Assembly: GCA_017964325.1 (NCBI GenBank)
Contig: JAGCSE010000166.1
Coordinates: 1-39,192 of the forward strand
Source of the DNA: Victivallales bacterium
GTDB lineage: Bacteria; Verrucomicrobiota; Lentisphaeria; Oligosphaerales; Oligosphaeraceae
Direction: 5' to 3'
DNA length: 39,192 nt
Under the pieces are notes generated by a model that ran no database searches, was not told the DNA's origin, and worked only from the letters and a program-made list of their open reading frames with translations. The position numbers were made by a program, and so were the translations under genes. Shown piece by piece: positions 15,548 through 24,436 of this stretch (position 1 is the stretch's first letter; each line of letters begins with the position of its first letter).

Positions 15548-16408
15548 ATGATTCCCGTGACTCATTTCTACGCATTGCATGGATTGTCGGACCGCGTCCG
15601 CCAAGGCATTTTCGCGGATTTCGCCGATGCAGGCGGCAAGCATATCGTGCTGACCGACCACTGCGTCGGCCAAATCATGACAGATACCGCTTTCGCTAAG
15701 AAGCTCATGGCTGAGACGAAGGCGGCCGGCGTGTCGTTTCTGGACGCCCATGCGCCGTTCGGCATCTTGAGCGACCTCTGCCTGCCGTTCGACGAATACC
15801 GCGGCCTCATGCTGACGCGCACGAACTATGCGATTGAAATCGACAATCTCTTTGGGCTCGACACGATAACGATCCACGTCGGCAGCGGGATGCCCGTCTA
15901 TGAAGGGAAGACGGACGTGAAGCTGCTGTGCGACTACACACGCCGCAGCCTGGAGGAGCTCCTGCCCGTCGCGGAGAAGAATGGCGTCGTCATCTGCATC
16001 GAGAACATCTGGTCGCCGATCACGACGGCAGAGCGGCTTCTGGAATTCATAGACTATTTCAAATCCCCCTGGCTTGGAATCTGCTACGATGCGGGCCACG
16101 CCCACATCGCGTCCAAGCCGCGGGAGGTCCCGAACAACGCGGACAAGTGCTGGGGGGCGTTCGGCCTGCCAGTCGGCTGGGACGAACACACACTGGAGAA
16201 ATTGTTGCCGGAGATTGTGAATTGCCATCTCCATGACAACCATGGACTTGTCGATGAACATTTCCTCCCCGGCAAGGGGCTCATCGACTGGAAGCATGTC
16301 ATGGGCCTTCTGAAGACTGCGCCGAAAATCCGCCTGATCCAGAACGAGGCGAACGACGGCGGCATAGCCGAACGAGTCCATTGTTTTGAAAAATTGATGA
16401 ATCTTTAA
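15548..16408 (+). CDS. Sugar-phosphate isomerase/epimerase (xylose isomerase-like TIM barrel)
   Basis: The protein is 286 aa, the normal length for this family. It shows the metal-site strands of the AP endonuclease 2/xylose-isomerase fold: ICIENIW with the first Glu near 158, WLGICYDAGHAH, CHLHDNHG and a terminal IRLIQNEAND Glu. Such proteins interconvert keto and aldose sugars or inosose-type polyols; the substrate cannot be told. The ATG at 15548 is chosen because GGAG stands five bases before it, though the frame is open further upstream across the sialidase promoter region. It is related to the partial protein at 2-310. Confidence 0.88.
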   Translation: MIPVTHFYALHGLSDRVRQGIFADFADAGGKHIVLTDHCVGQIMTDTAFAKKLMAETKAAGVSFLDAHAPFGILSDLCLPFDEYRGLMLTRTNYAIEIDNLFGLDTITIHVGSGMPVYEGKTDVKLLCDYTRRSLEELLPVAEKNGVVICIENIWSPITTAERLLEFIDYFKSPWLGICYDAGHAHIASKPREVPNNADKCWGAFGLPVGWDEHTLEKLLPEIVNCHLHDNHGLVDEHFLPGKGLIDWKHVMGLLKTAPKIRLIQNEANDGGIAERVHCFEKLMNL

Positions 16409-16447
16409 TTATTTTAGAAAAAAAAACATTATGTTGAATATTGGTTA

Positions 16448-16475
16448 TTGAAATGCAAAAATTGTAAGTTATAGT
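16448..16475 (+). promoter_or_regulatory. Promoter of the Tad locus
   Basis: TTGAAA (16448-16453) and TATAGT (16470-16475) are separated by 16 bp, about 65 bp before the first Tad gene, in an AT-rich gap of 133 bp. Confidence 0.5.
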
Positions 16476-16541
16476 ATGACAAGTAAATTGGATAGGAATT
16501 GAATAATTTAAATAAAGTATGCAAACAAAAGGATTAACCAG

Positions 16542-17297
16542 ATGAAGAACATCATTCCGCTAGTCATTGCGGTGATTTTGGGGCTGGCTGCGGTATTCGC
16601 GGTCAGCAGGACTGTGTCGAAGAACAAAGAGAACACGGAGGAAATGGTTGAGATTGTGGCTGCCTCGCGCGTGCTGAGCGGCGGCGAAGTCGTGGCGGAG
16701 GCATTCATCAGCCCGCGTTCAGTTCCAGTGTCGGCGTTGCCGAAGCAGCACGTCAAGTGGGAGAACCGCAGCACGGTTCTCGGCCAGAAGGTGTTGCGTA
16801 CGATAGCCAAAGACGATTATTTGCTTTTGTCGGATATTGGCATGTCGCGTTCCATGGGCAACGTGATTGGCGACGGCGAATGGGGCTTCCCCGTCAATTT
16901 CGCTGATTCATCCCTTGTCTCGATGTTGCAGCCCGGCGATGAAATCGCCATCATCGGCACATTCAACGTCAGCGAGACGGTCAAGCAGGGCAAAGACTTG
17001 GATGCACAGGAAGTGACTTATACGCGGTCGGTTACGTCTGTCATCTTCCCTCGTGTGCGTATTTTGGAAATCACGAGCAACGGCGGCGTCTTCCTGTCAC
17101 TGCCGCCGCAGCAGGCATTGGCCCTGACGGCGATTTCACGCGAGGCGGAGCTGTATCCGCTTCTCCGTAAGACGAATGACACGAAGGCGCTCAACCGCAA
17201 GGATGGCGGAATCTTCGAGAGCTCCGCCTTGACGCGCATGATTGAAGGATTAACTCCCATCGACATCCCAGCAGTACCCGTGGAAATCAAGGAGTGA
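16542..17297 (+). CDS. cpaB: Tad pilus assembly protein CpaB/RcpC
   Basis: The 251-aa protein has an N-terminal membrane anchor (IIPLVIAVILGLAAVFAVS). A SAF-type domain follows (VEIVAASRVLSGGEVVAEAF, ISPRSVPVSALP), then a beta-rich part with FAVNF-like VNFADSSLVSMLQPGDEIAI and the LPPQQALALTAIS helix near the end. This is the CpaB/RcpC layout; the protein works in the periplasm with the outer-membrane secretin of the Tad machine. It opens the locus, as is usual, and the secretin gene follows after 100 bp. Confidence 0.88.
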   Translation: MKNIIPLVIAVILGLAAVFAVSRTVSKNKENTEEMVEIVAASRVLSGGEVVAEAFISPRSVPVSALPKQHVKWENRSTVLGQKVLRTIAKDDYLLLSDIGMSRSMGNVIGDGEWGFPVNFADSSLVSMLQPGDEIAIIGTFNVSETVKQGKDLDAQEVTYTRSVTSVIFPRVRILEITSNGGVFLSLPPQQALALTAISREAELYPLLRKTNDTKALNRKDGGIFESSALTRMIEGLTPIDIPAVPVEIKE

Positions 17298-17305
17298 TAG
17301 GGGGT

Positions 17306-17361
17306 GCCATCGGCGCCACGCCGTTGGCTTGGGAGGTGCCATCGGCGTCTTCGCCGTTGGC
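17306..17361 (+). repeat. Two tandem hairpins between cpaB and the secretin gene
   Basis: GCCATCGGCG and CGCCGTTGGC occur at 17306-17315/17319-17328 and again at 17338-17347/17352-17361. Each pair forms a 10-bp stem with one T-T mismatch and a 3-4 nt loop. There is no T-run. They may tune mRNA stability or partial termination between the two genes. Confidence 0.7.
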
Positions 17362-17403
17362 GACGCAATACACAAACTGAACCATGTTTCATAGGAGAAG
17401 ATG

Positions 17404-18921
17404 ATGAAGAAACAATTATTTGCAACATTTTTTGCCTGTTTGTTCGCGACTGTAGCCGTTTGGGCGCAGGACGCGGAGACGTTCAGCCTGACCGTTGGCG
17501 GAAGCAAACGTCTTGACTTGCCGTTCGCCATTGAAAACTACCGCCTTACGCCGCAGGGCAAAGTGACAATCGAAGAGCTCAACAAGCAGCAGCTCAACGT
17601 GACAGGCACTGCTTTGGGCGATTGCAGCCTCATCGTCATGGGCGGCGGGCTGACACGTGAATACCGCATCTCCGTCAAGAGCAATATCAACAACATCCTG
17701 AAGCGGCTCCGCACGGATCTGGACGCAGTTCCAGAGCTGGACATTTCCATCAACCAGGACTACATCGTCATCCGCGGCACGGTCAGCAACCCGGAAAACT
17801 GGCGGCTCTTCCAGAAAGTCCTGCCGATGTATCCCGGCGTTCATAACTTTGCGGTTTTCCGCCCCTCCGCGGAAACGATGCTCAACCTGAAGAAAATGCT
17901 GCAAGAAGCCGGGTTCCCATTTGCAGAGCAAGGGAAGACGCCTGAGCTTGGGCAGATTGCCATGAACATCACGCCGGACGCCGTCGTCATCACGGGTGAA
18001 CTTTGCTCGCAGGAGCAGATAACGAAAATCAACCAGATTTTGAGTACGCAGACATGGCTGGCTATCGGCGACATGCCCGCGAATGAAGCGGCAGGGCGCG
18101 TGCGCGGCATCATCAACTTGAACGTTGTCCAGACGCAACTGGTTGTCGATATCGTCTATGTCGGTGTCACGGATTCGGATGCGGAGCATTTCGGCTCCCA
18201 GGCTCCAACTGCCAATTTCAATGCGAACTGGATGTACGACTTGATCCATGGACGCAAGACGGAAGGCTCCACCGTGACATTCGGCAGCAATATGCAGCAG
18301 ACGTTGGGATTCCTGGCGGACAACGGCATCACCCGCCGCTACGAAGCGGGCCATGTCACTTTCCTCAACCATGACGACAAGGGCGGCACGCTCCATACTG
18401 GCGGTACGGTTTCCGTGAAAGTTTCCGGCATGAACTCCGGCGCCTTGCAGGACATCGATTTCGGTTTGAAGATCACGGTCAAGGGCGGCTTGGTCGATTC
18501 CAACAAAGTCAAATTGGACATGTCCATTGAAAACACGTCACTTGTGACGACGAGCGGTGACTCCTACACGCGTGACGTTGATTCCACGCAGCAGAGCATC
18601 TACTGTGGCCTAGACAAGACGGTCGTTCTGGCCGGCTCGCGTAAGATCGCGCAGTCCGCACGGAAATCTGGTCTGCCAATCCTGCGCAACACGCCTGTTT
18701 TGAACTGGTTCGTCTCCGAAAAGGGTGACAGCAAGAGCGAGACCAGGCTGCTCATTCTAGCTTGCCCGCGTCTTGTCACGCCTGATAACACGGTGGAAAT
18801 CACCATTCCCGTCTCGGCGGAGACGGCTCCTACTTACAATGAAGCGAAGGGTGACCTGAAAGAGGACCTCAAGCAGAAGGAAGCCGCGAAGCCGTGGTAT
18901 AAGCGCTGGTTCGGCAAATGA
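17404..18921 (+). CDS. cpaC: Tad secretin CpaC/RcpA
   Basis: A 505-aa outer-membrane secretin. A signal peptide (KKQLFATFFACLFATVAVWA) precedes the mature protein. An N-terminal pilus-assembly domain (LTVGGSKRLDLPF) is followed by a BON-like domain (VIRGTVSNPENWRLFQKVL), and the secretin barrel ends with TRLLILACPRLVT. Its ring lets the Flp pilus cross the outer membrane. The second of two adjacent ATGs is preferred since GGAG is six bases before it. The end is short and basic, without a lipoprotein or pilotin motif. The next gene is 90 bp downstream, with a possible internal promoter between. Confidence 0.88.
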   Translation: MKKQLFATFFACLFATVAVWAQDAETFSLTVGGSKRLDLPFAIENYRLTPQGKVTIEELNKQQLNVTGTALGDCSLIVMGGGLTREYRISVKSNINNILKRLRTDLDAVPELDISINQDYIVIRGTVSNPENWRLFQKVLPMYPGVHNFAVFRPSAETMLNLKKMLQEAGFPFAEQGKTPELGQIAMNITPDAVVITGELCSQEQITKINQILSTQTWLAIGDMPANEAAGRVRGIINLNVVQTQLVVDIVYVGVTDSDAEHFGSQAPTANFNANWMYDLIHGRKTEGSTVTFGSNMQQTLGFLADNGITRRYEAGHVTFLNHDDKGGTLHTGGTVSVKVSGMNSGALQDIDFGLKITVKGGLVDSNKVKLDMSIENTSLVTTSGDSYTRDVDSTQQSIYCGLDKTVVLAGSRKIAQSARKSGLPILRNTPVLNWFVSEKGDSKSETRLLILACPRLVTPDNTVEITIPVSAETAPTYNEAKGDLKEDLKQKEAAKPWYKRWFGK

Positions 18922-18960
18922 CATCGTCGCAGCCTGGTCGCGTTTCCACGCGAACGGCTC

Positions 18961-18988
18961 TTGACAAGACTATATACCAAAATAATTA
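18961..18988 (+). promoter_or_regulatory. Possible internal promoter before the FHA-CpaF gene
   Basis: A perfect TTGACA (18961-18966) is followed after 16 bp by the weak -10 box TAATTA, 23 bp before the ATG. The gene that follows has no visible Shine-Dalgarno, so a short-leader transcript would fit. Confidence 0.35.
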
Positions 18989-19011
18989 AAATACCATAAA
19001 ACGTCACCATC

Positions 19012-20754
19012 ATGCGAAGACTCATCGTTGACACGCCTGTTCAGGAGGCAGCCCTGGTCATAGATTTGCCGGAGGGCGATCTTGAAATGACGCTTGGACG
19101 GCATTCCGAAAGCAACATCGTCCTTTCGGGGGCGGGTATTTCCCGTCATCATGCACGGCTGATTCAAGCCAATGGCATGCTTTTCATTGAAGACGTCGGA
19201 AGCTCGGGCGGCACGTTCGTGAACGGCGAGGCCATTCAGGAGATGACGGCTTTGGAAGATAACGACGTCATCACCATCGGCGACAACACGCTCCGCATTC
19301 TGGAGGGTGAGGCCGAAGGCGGCGCGTTGACGGATAGCGCATCGGAACCGCCTGTGGAAGAACCCGTTGCCGTGGCTCCCATGGCTCCGCCGCCACCCCC
19401 GCCCGCTCCCGTGGCCGCACCGCCGGTTTCCGAGGTCAACAATTTCCTGGACGAGTTCAAGAACGCGACCGTCCTGTATGAAGACTCCATCATGGCGTTG
19501 ACGAAGCAGATTCACACGGACATCCTTGAACGGCTGAATCTTGCGCAGGGCACGCTGGACGTGAAGAACGACGAGACGATGGACCGCGTTAATCACGTCA
19601 TGGACCAAATCCTCCGCGAACGGCGGCACGAGATTCCGTCTCATATTCCGTTGGAGACGTTCCGCCAAGCACTTATGGACGAGCTCATCAATTATGGGCC
19701 GATTTCGCCCGTGCTCCGTTCGCCGCGCGTCTCGGAAATCATGATCAACGGGCCAGACCATATTTTCGTTGAAAGCAGTGGCAAGATCTTCGAGAGCGGC
19801 ATCCGCTTCTTCAGCGAGCAGCATCTTCTTTCCATTATCCAGAGGATCGTCGAGCCGCTGGGACGGCATGTCGATGAAGCATCGCCGATGGTTGACGCGC
19901 GTCTGCCGGACGGCTCCCGCGTGAACGCCATCATCCCACCATTGGCGCTGCAAGGCGCTACTGTCACCATCCGTAAATTCTCGGAAAAGAAATTGACGAC
20001 GGAGGATCTGATTCGGTTTGGAAGCATGACGCAGGACATGGCGCTGTTTCTGGAAGAGGCCGTCCGTTCGCGGCAGAACATTCTTGTTTCCGGAGGTACG
20101 GGTTCCGGTAAGACGACATTGCTGAACGTGCTTTCCCTTTTTATTCCGAAAGGCGAACGCGTCATTACGGTGGAGGACTCTGCCGAATTGAAGTTGGATC
20201 ATCCGAATCTCGTCTCATTGGAAGCGCGTCCTGCCAACATCGAAGGGAAGGGACGCATCACTATCCGCGATCTGGTCATCAACACATTGCGTATGCGGCC
20301 TGACCGCATCATCGTCGGTGAATGCCGTGGTGCGGAGGCGCTGGACATGCTCCAGGCCATGAACACGGGACATGACGGCTCGCTGACAACAGCCCATGCA
20401 AACAATCCGCGCGATGCCTTGACACGTCTTGAAAACATGGTCATGATGGCGGGTTTCGACCTGCCATCCAAGGCCATCCGCGAACAGATTGCATCCGCTT
20501 TGGATTTGATTGTCCAGCAGACGCGTCTCCCCGATGGTTCGCGCAAAATCGTGCAGATTTCAGAAGTCACTGGCCGTGAAGGCGATGTGATTCTGTTGCA
20601 AGACATTTTCACCTTCAACCAGACGGGCATGGATGCGAATGGAAAGGTGCAGGGCTACCATTCCGCGACTGGCAACATCCCGTTCTTTGTCGAGGAGCTT
20701 CGCCAAAGCGGTCGTCTCAAGCTCGATATGTCCGTCTTTGTCCCCAAAGCGTGA
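19012..20754 (+). CDS. cpaF: FHA-CpaF fusion: Tad secretion ATPase with N-terminal FHA domain
   Basis: The 580-aa protein joins an FHA domain (residues ~5-100: LGR with G29-R30, GISRHHARL with S44 and H47, GSSGGTFVNG) through a Pro/Ala linker (~110-140) to a full CpaF/TadA hexameric ATPase. Motor motifs are Walker A GGTGSGKTT (361-369), the ITVEDSAEL Asp box, Walker B IIVGECRG (433-440) and the HDGSLTTAHANN His box. The ATPase powers pilin extrusion at the inner membrane. CpaF proteins normally lack FHA. The FHA asparagine of the SxNGT loop is Gly here, but the Arg, Ser and His that contact phosphothreonine are kept. No Shine-Dalgarno is visible. Confidence 0.92.
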   Translation: MRRLIVDTPVQEAALVIDLPEGDLEMTLGRHSESNIVLSGAGISRHHARLIQANGMLFIEDVGSSGGTFVNGEAIQEMTALEDNDVITIGDNTLRILEGEAEGGALTDSASEPPVEEPVAVAPMAPPPPPPAPVAAPPVSEVNNFLDEFKNATVLYEDSIMALTKQIHTDILERLNLAQGTLDVKNDETMDRVNHVMDQILRERRHEIPSHIPLETFRQALMDELINYGPISPVLRSPRVSEIMINGPDHIFVESSGKIFESGIRFFSEQHLLSIIQRIVEPLGRHVDEASPMVDARLPDGSRVNAIIPPLALQGATVTIRKFSEKKLTTEDLIRFGSMTQDMALFLEEAVRSRQNILVSGGTGSGKTTLLNVLSLFIPKGERVITVEDSAELKLDHPNLVSLEARPANIEGKGRITIRDLVINTLRMRPDRIIVGECRGAEALDMLQAMNTGHDGSLTTAHANNPRDALTRLENMVMMAGFDLPSKAIREQIASALDLIVQQTRLPDGSRKIVQISEVTGREGDVILLQDIFTFNQTGMDANGKVQGYHSATGNIPFFVEELRQSGRLKLDMSVFVPKA

Positions 20755-20764
20755 GGTTTTCATC

Positions 20765-21655
20765 ATGCCGCAACAAGTGATTGCCAATCAATTATATATA
20801 ACTTACGCCCTTGTATTTACGGCAACGGCGCTGTTTGCCTTTCTCGCCGTTGTGACACTGTTCAAGCGTTCACAGGAGAAATTTGAAATTTCTGGTGACG
20901 CGGCCCGTGACGCGGCCATCAAGAAATTCATCGAGCCTGGAAAACTGCTACGGCTGCGCTTTTCCACCGCGATGATGGCCGCGGCCATCATCCTTCTTAT
21001 TCTCATATTCGCAAATGTTTTGAATCCATTTATTTATGTGCCTGTCGCCATCGGCGTCGGCATTCTTTTCTTTATGCTTCCATATTGGTATTATTTATGG
21101 AAGGGCTTGCAGCGCAAGGAGAAATTCGAGAGCAAATTGCTGGATTTGACGATGGGGCTGGCAAACGGCATGAAATCCGGCCTGGCCTTCCCGCAGGCGC
21201 TGGAGGCGACGTCGCGGCGTATCGGTGGCCCGATGCAGGAGGAGCTGAATGTCGTGCTGCGCGAATATCGTCTTGGACTGGAATTGGCCGAGTCGCTGGA
21301 GCGTCTCAACCAGCGGATGCCGTGCGAAGACCTCCATCTTCTGGTGACGACCATCAAACTGACGACGAAATCCGGCGGCTCGCTGGTCGATGTCTTGGAA
21401 AAGATGGTCGATACCATCCGCAGCCGCACGGAATTTCAGGAGCGTTTGAAGAACATGACGGCGGCGGGGCGTTTCGAGGCGCTCGCGATGTCCTGCGCGC
21501 CAGTTGCCGCCTTTATCCTATTGTATTTAGTCGATCCAGATTTGATGGGGCCGATGCTGACGACGAAATTGGGGTGGTGCGGCATCGCCGCCATCGCCGC
21601 CTTGGTATCCATTGGCTTCTATATCATCAACAAAATCGTGACCATCGAGGTGTAA
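20765..21655 (+). CDS. tadB: Tad inner-membrane platform protein TadB
   Basis: The 296-aa protein has two transmembrane helices near the N-terminus and before residue 115, a type II secretion F-type cytoplasmic domain (LLDLTMGLANGMKSGLAFPQ, ELNVVLREYRLGLELAESL, LVTTIKLTTKSGGSLVDVLE) and two helices at the end. This is the GspF-like half-platform of Tad machines, which pairs with TadC. GAGG eight bases before the ATG supports the start; the frame is open further up but overlaps the ATPase gene. Confidence 0.9.
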   Translation: MPQQVIANQLYITYALVFTATALFAFLAVVTLFKRSQEKFEISGDAARDAAIKKFIEPGKLLRLRFSTAMMAAAIILLILIFANVLNPFIYVPVAIGVGILFFMLPYWYYLWKGLQRKEKFESKLLDLTMGLANGMKSGLAFPQALEATSRRIGGPMQEELNVVLREYRLGLELAESLERLNQRMPCEDLHLLVTTIKLTTKSGGSLVDVLEKMVDTIRSRTEFQERLKNMTAAGRFEALAMSCAPVAAFILLYLVDPDLMGPMLTTKLGWCGIAAIAALVSIGFYIINKIVTIEV

Positions 21656-21659
21656 CGCC

Positions 21660-22568
21660 ATGGAACACTCCAATATCGTCATGTATGTCATCGTATTCCT
21701 TGCGGTCTTCGCGCCGTACGCCTTCCTGCAGATGTGCCTTGGCACAAGGAAATCGAAGCCGGATGATTTCGACAATTGGAATCTGCCGCCGCTTTTCAAG
21801 CATACCTACTGGCTGACGTCCATGCTGGCTGATTCAGTTGGCGCGAAATTGGCTGAACTTCAACCTGCACGCACTGCGAATATGCGTGTCCAGCTCGTTC
21901 AGGCGGGCATCAAGCTACCTGCGGAGCATGTCTATGCTTTGGAAGCATTTATGGGGATTTTTGGAGCGATTGTTCCGGCCATCGTCGTCATGCTTCTTGC
22001 GAACCGCGTCGGCTATGCCGCTGGTGCGGGGCTTCTGTTCGGGGTGCTCGGATTGATGATGCCATCGATGAAAGTCGCGAAGCTGGCGGAGGACCGTATT
22101 ACGGCGATCATCCATAGCCTGCCGTTCGCCATCGACCTCATCGGCGCGGCCATGCGGTCAGGCCTTGATTTCTCAGCCGCCATCCGCTACTATGTCGGCA
22201 CGGAGAACAAGAGCAATCCACTGGCCGTGGAGTTCGGCGTGATGCTCAAGCAGATGGAGCTTGGAAAAAACCGCATCGAGGCTTTGGAGGATATGTCGCG
22301 GCGCATACAGGACGATAATTTTTCGTCGTTTGCGGGGGCGGTTGCACATGGTACGGAAATCGGTGCGTCCATTGTAGATACGATGAAAATCCAGGCGGAG
22401 GAGATGCGCCGTGCACGGTTCAATATCGCGGAGCGCAAGGCGGCGCGCGCGCCGTCCATCATGATTTTGCCGATTGCCGTGTTCATCATGCCCGCCATCT
22501 TCATCGTCATCGGCGTTCCCGTCCTGCTCAAGATTTCGTCCAGTGGCCTTGGAGGGATCATGAAATGA
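21660..22568 (+). CDS. tadC: Tad inner-membrane platform protein TadC
   Basis: The 302-aa protein has the same GspF-type domain as TadB: LPFAIDLIGAAMRSGLDFSA, EFGVMLKQMELGKNRIEALE, FAGAVAHGTEIGASIVDTM. There are membrane helices at residues ~5-25 and ~95-145 and at the C-terminus. It forms the inner-membrane platform with TadB. It starts four bases after the tadB stop and its own stop overlaps the following FHA gene by four bases (ATGA), so the genes are translationally coupled. Confidence 0.9.
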   Translation: MEHSNIVMYVIVFLAVFAPYAFLQMCLGTRKSKPDDFDNWNLPPLFKHTYWLTSMLADSVGAKLAELQPARTANMRVQLVQAGIKLPAEHVYALEAFMGIFGAIVPAIVVMLLANRVGYAAGAGLLFGVLGLMMPSMKVAKLAEDRITAIIHSLPFAIDLIGAAMRSGLDFSAAIRYYVGTENKSNPLAVEFGVMLKQMELGKNRIEALEDMSRRIQDDNFSSFAGAVAHGTEIGASIVDTMKIQAEEMRRARFNIAERKAARAPSIMILPIAVFIMPAIFIVIGVPVLLKISSSGLGGIMK

Positions 22569-24436
22569 AATACCAGATACGTTTCATACAGGGCGAAATC
22601 GCCGGAAAATGCGTGCCGATATCGCAGGACAAGGCACTTACGATTGGCCGTTCCCATTCCAATGAATTGAAGTTGACCGCACCTGACGTTTCCGGACGCC
22701 ATGTCGTGCTGATGCTGACGCCAAACGGAGTGGTGATGGACAACTTGTCCTCGCGAATAACACTGATTGATTCGGCGGCTGTCGGCACGGCGGAACGCAA
22801 GGCGCTCTTGGCCGGCCAGACGGTGACCATGGGAAACGGGACGGCATTCGTATTGGAATGTCTTCCCGACGACGCGCCTACGGCTCCTTCGCTTGCCACA
22901 ACTACTGACGACGAGGCGACGAATGTCAATCTTAAGCCGGCTGCCGCTCCGAAACCGTCGGTCGTCGCCACTCCGAAACCGCCGCCGGCCGCTTCTTCGA
23001 ACGATGATGAAGCGACCAATCTAAATATGAAACCTGTGGCACCGCCGCCAGCCGCCAAGCCGCCGGTGGTCCCTTCGGATGATGATTTGACAATCATCCC
23101 GTCCAAGCCTGTGGCTCCGCCGTCTGACGACAGGACTGTCCTTCCATCCAAGCCAGCGGCTTCGCCATCATCTGACGACAGGACTGTCTTTCCATCCAAG
23201 CCTGTGGCTCTGCCACCGAAGCCCGCGCCGAAGCCGTTCACGCCTCCCGCTTCCAAGCCCATAGCTCCGCCGCCGAAGCCTACTCCTGCGGCGCCGCCGA
23301 AGCCAACCCCAAATCCGATTGCACCACCGCCGCCACCGCCTGAGAACAACGAGGATTCAGGCCTGGAGACGGTCGCTATGCAGACGCGCATGGCGACGCC
23401 TGAAGAGCTTGAGTTCATGAAAGTAAAGACGCAGAAGAAGCAGACGAAACGTCTGACGGTGGCCATTGTGTCCATCGTAGTCGTGATGGGCCTTCTGATC
23501 GCCGCTTACAGGATGTTCATCTACCGTCCAGCCGAAAAGATGGTCAGCTGGCCGCGTGATGAAAGAGGCAGGATGCTCGACAATCTCATCGGCATCGAAT
23601 CATGTCCATGGAAGAACGACATCAATGTTGACTATCCTGAACTTCCGAATACAAAAATTGACAAGGAGGACGGGAAGGTTGAAATCAACACATTCATAGG
23701 CAAATACCATGATGTTCCATTGCGTCTTACCTTTGAGGCGTTTCAGAATACCGCGTCGCTTGGAACGGATCGCGTGGATGATTTCAACGCATGGATGCAG
23801 AAAAAGATACAGAGCGATGACAATTGGAATTTCGACACGATTCGCCCCATCGCCTTCTATGGTGAAAACCATGGCGTTCCATATCTGTCTGTGCCGTACA
23901 GCCGCACGGTCAACAACGAATCATATTGCGGATACGCCGTGCAGATTCGCTTCGAAGACTGGTCGTTTATACTCCTGAAGGAAATTCCGGCGCGCGAACG
24001 CTGGCATGCGGAGGGGTTCATTGAAAAAATCGCCTTCTTTGCCTTCTCCGAAAGGTTCGAGCGCGACCACTGGGAAGGCATGAAGGATGTGCAGGAAGGG
24101 ACGGTGCAATTGAATCTGGACGAGGCGAAGGCATTGCTGGTCCGCAATTCGCCGTCTGTCTGGCCAAAGGCTTACCTTCTCATCCGCAGTGCCTTGTGCA
24201 AACTGAAGGCGGAGGCGTCCGTGGATGATGTCTTGTACAACAAGGCCATCGACCTGTTGAAGGATTTGCGCGAAAAACAGGTTAATTATTTCAATGCGCA
24301 GAGAATCTCCTATATGCAGGCGGAAGGCACGAAGGACAAAAAGTCCATGGCGCGCATCCGCGACAAACTCAAAGCCGTCTTCCCGTCGGAGGAAGACCTT
24401 CGATATCATAAAATCAGACAAAACAAGTGGAAATAA
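22565..24436 (+). CDS. Membrane-anchored FHA protein with repeated DDxxT linker (Tad-associated, unknown)
   Basis: The 623-aa protein starts with an FHA domain (residues ~1-100; LTIGRSHSNEL with G28-R29, VSGRHVVL with S43 and H46). A Pro/Lys/Ala-rich linker (~105-262) contains five spaced repeats of acidic-Thr type (DDEATNVN, DDEATNLN, DDDLTIIP, and DDRTVLP and DDRTVFP followed by SKP), then an ETVAMQT segment. A single membrane helix (~297-318) and a 300-residue domain beyond the membrane follow; I do not recognise that domain. With the FHA cytoplasmic, the Thr residues would face the same side. The name-giving idea, phosphothreonine recognition within or between Tad components, is inference. 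The gene overlaps tadC. Confidence 0.85.
   Translation: MKYQIRFIQGEIAGKCVPISQDKALTIGRSHSNELKLTAPDVSGRHVVLMLTPNGVVMDNLSSRITLIDSAAVGTAERKALLAGQTVTMGNGTAFVLECLPDDAPTAPSLATTTDDEATNVNLKPAAAPKPSVVATPKPPPAASSNDDEATNLNMKPVAPPPAAKPPVVPSDDDLTIIPSKPVAPPSDDRTVLPSKPAASPSSDDRTVFPSKPVALPPKPAPKPFTPPASKPIAPPPKPTPAAPPKPTPNPIAPPPPPPENNEDSGLETVAMQTRMATPEELEFMKVKTQKKQTKRLTVAIVSIVVVMGLLIAAYRMFIYRPAEKMVSWPRDERGRMLDNLIGIESCPWKNDINVDYPELPNTKIDKEDGKVEINTFIGKYHDVPLRLTFEAFQNTASLGTDRVDDFNAWMQKKIQSDDNWNFDTIRPIAFYGENHGVPYLSVPYSRTVNNESYCGYAVQIRFEDWSFILLKEIPARERWHAEGFIEKIAFFAFSERFERDHWEGMKDVQEGTVQLNLDEAKALLVRNSPSVWPKAYLLIRSALCKLKAEASVDDVLYNKAIDLLKDLREKQVNYFNAQRISYMQAEGTKDKKSMARIRDKLKAVFPSEEDLRYHKIRQNKWK

Noticed and set aside
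17416..18396. 326-codon open frame on the minus strand
   Set aside because: Antisense to the secretin gene; composition typical of a shadow frame.
18970..20202. 410-codon open frame on the minus strand
   Set aside because: It lies entirely antisense to the FHA-CpaF gene; its His/Arg-rich sequence is the mirror of the strong codon bias there.
22558..23475. 305-codon Gly-rich frame on the minus strand
   Set aside because: Its glycine repeats are the complement of the proline-rich FHA linker, so not a separate gene.
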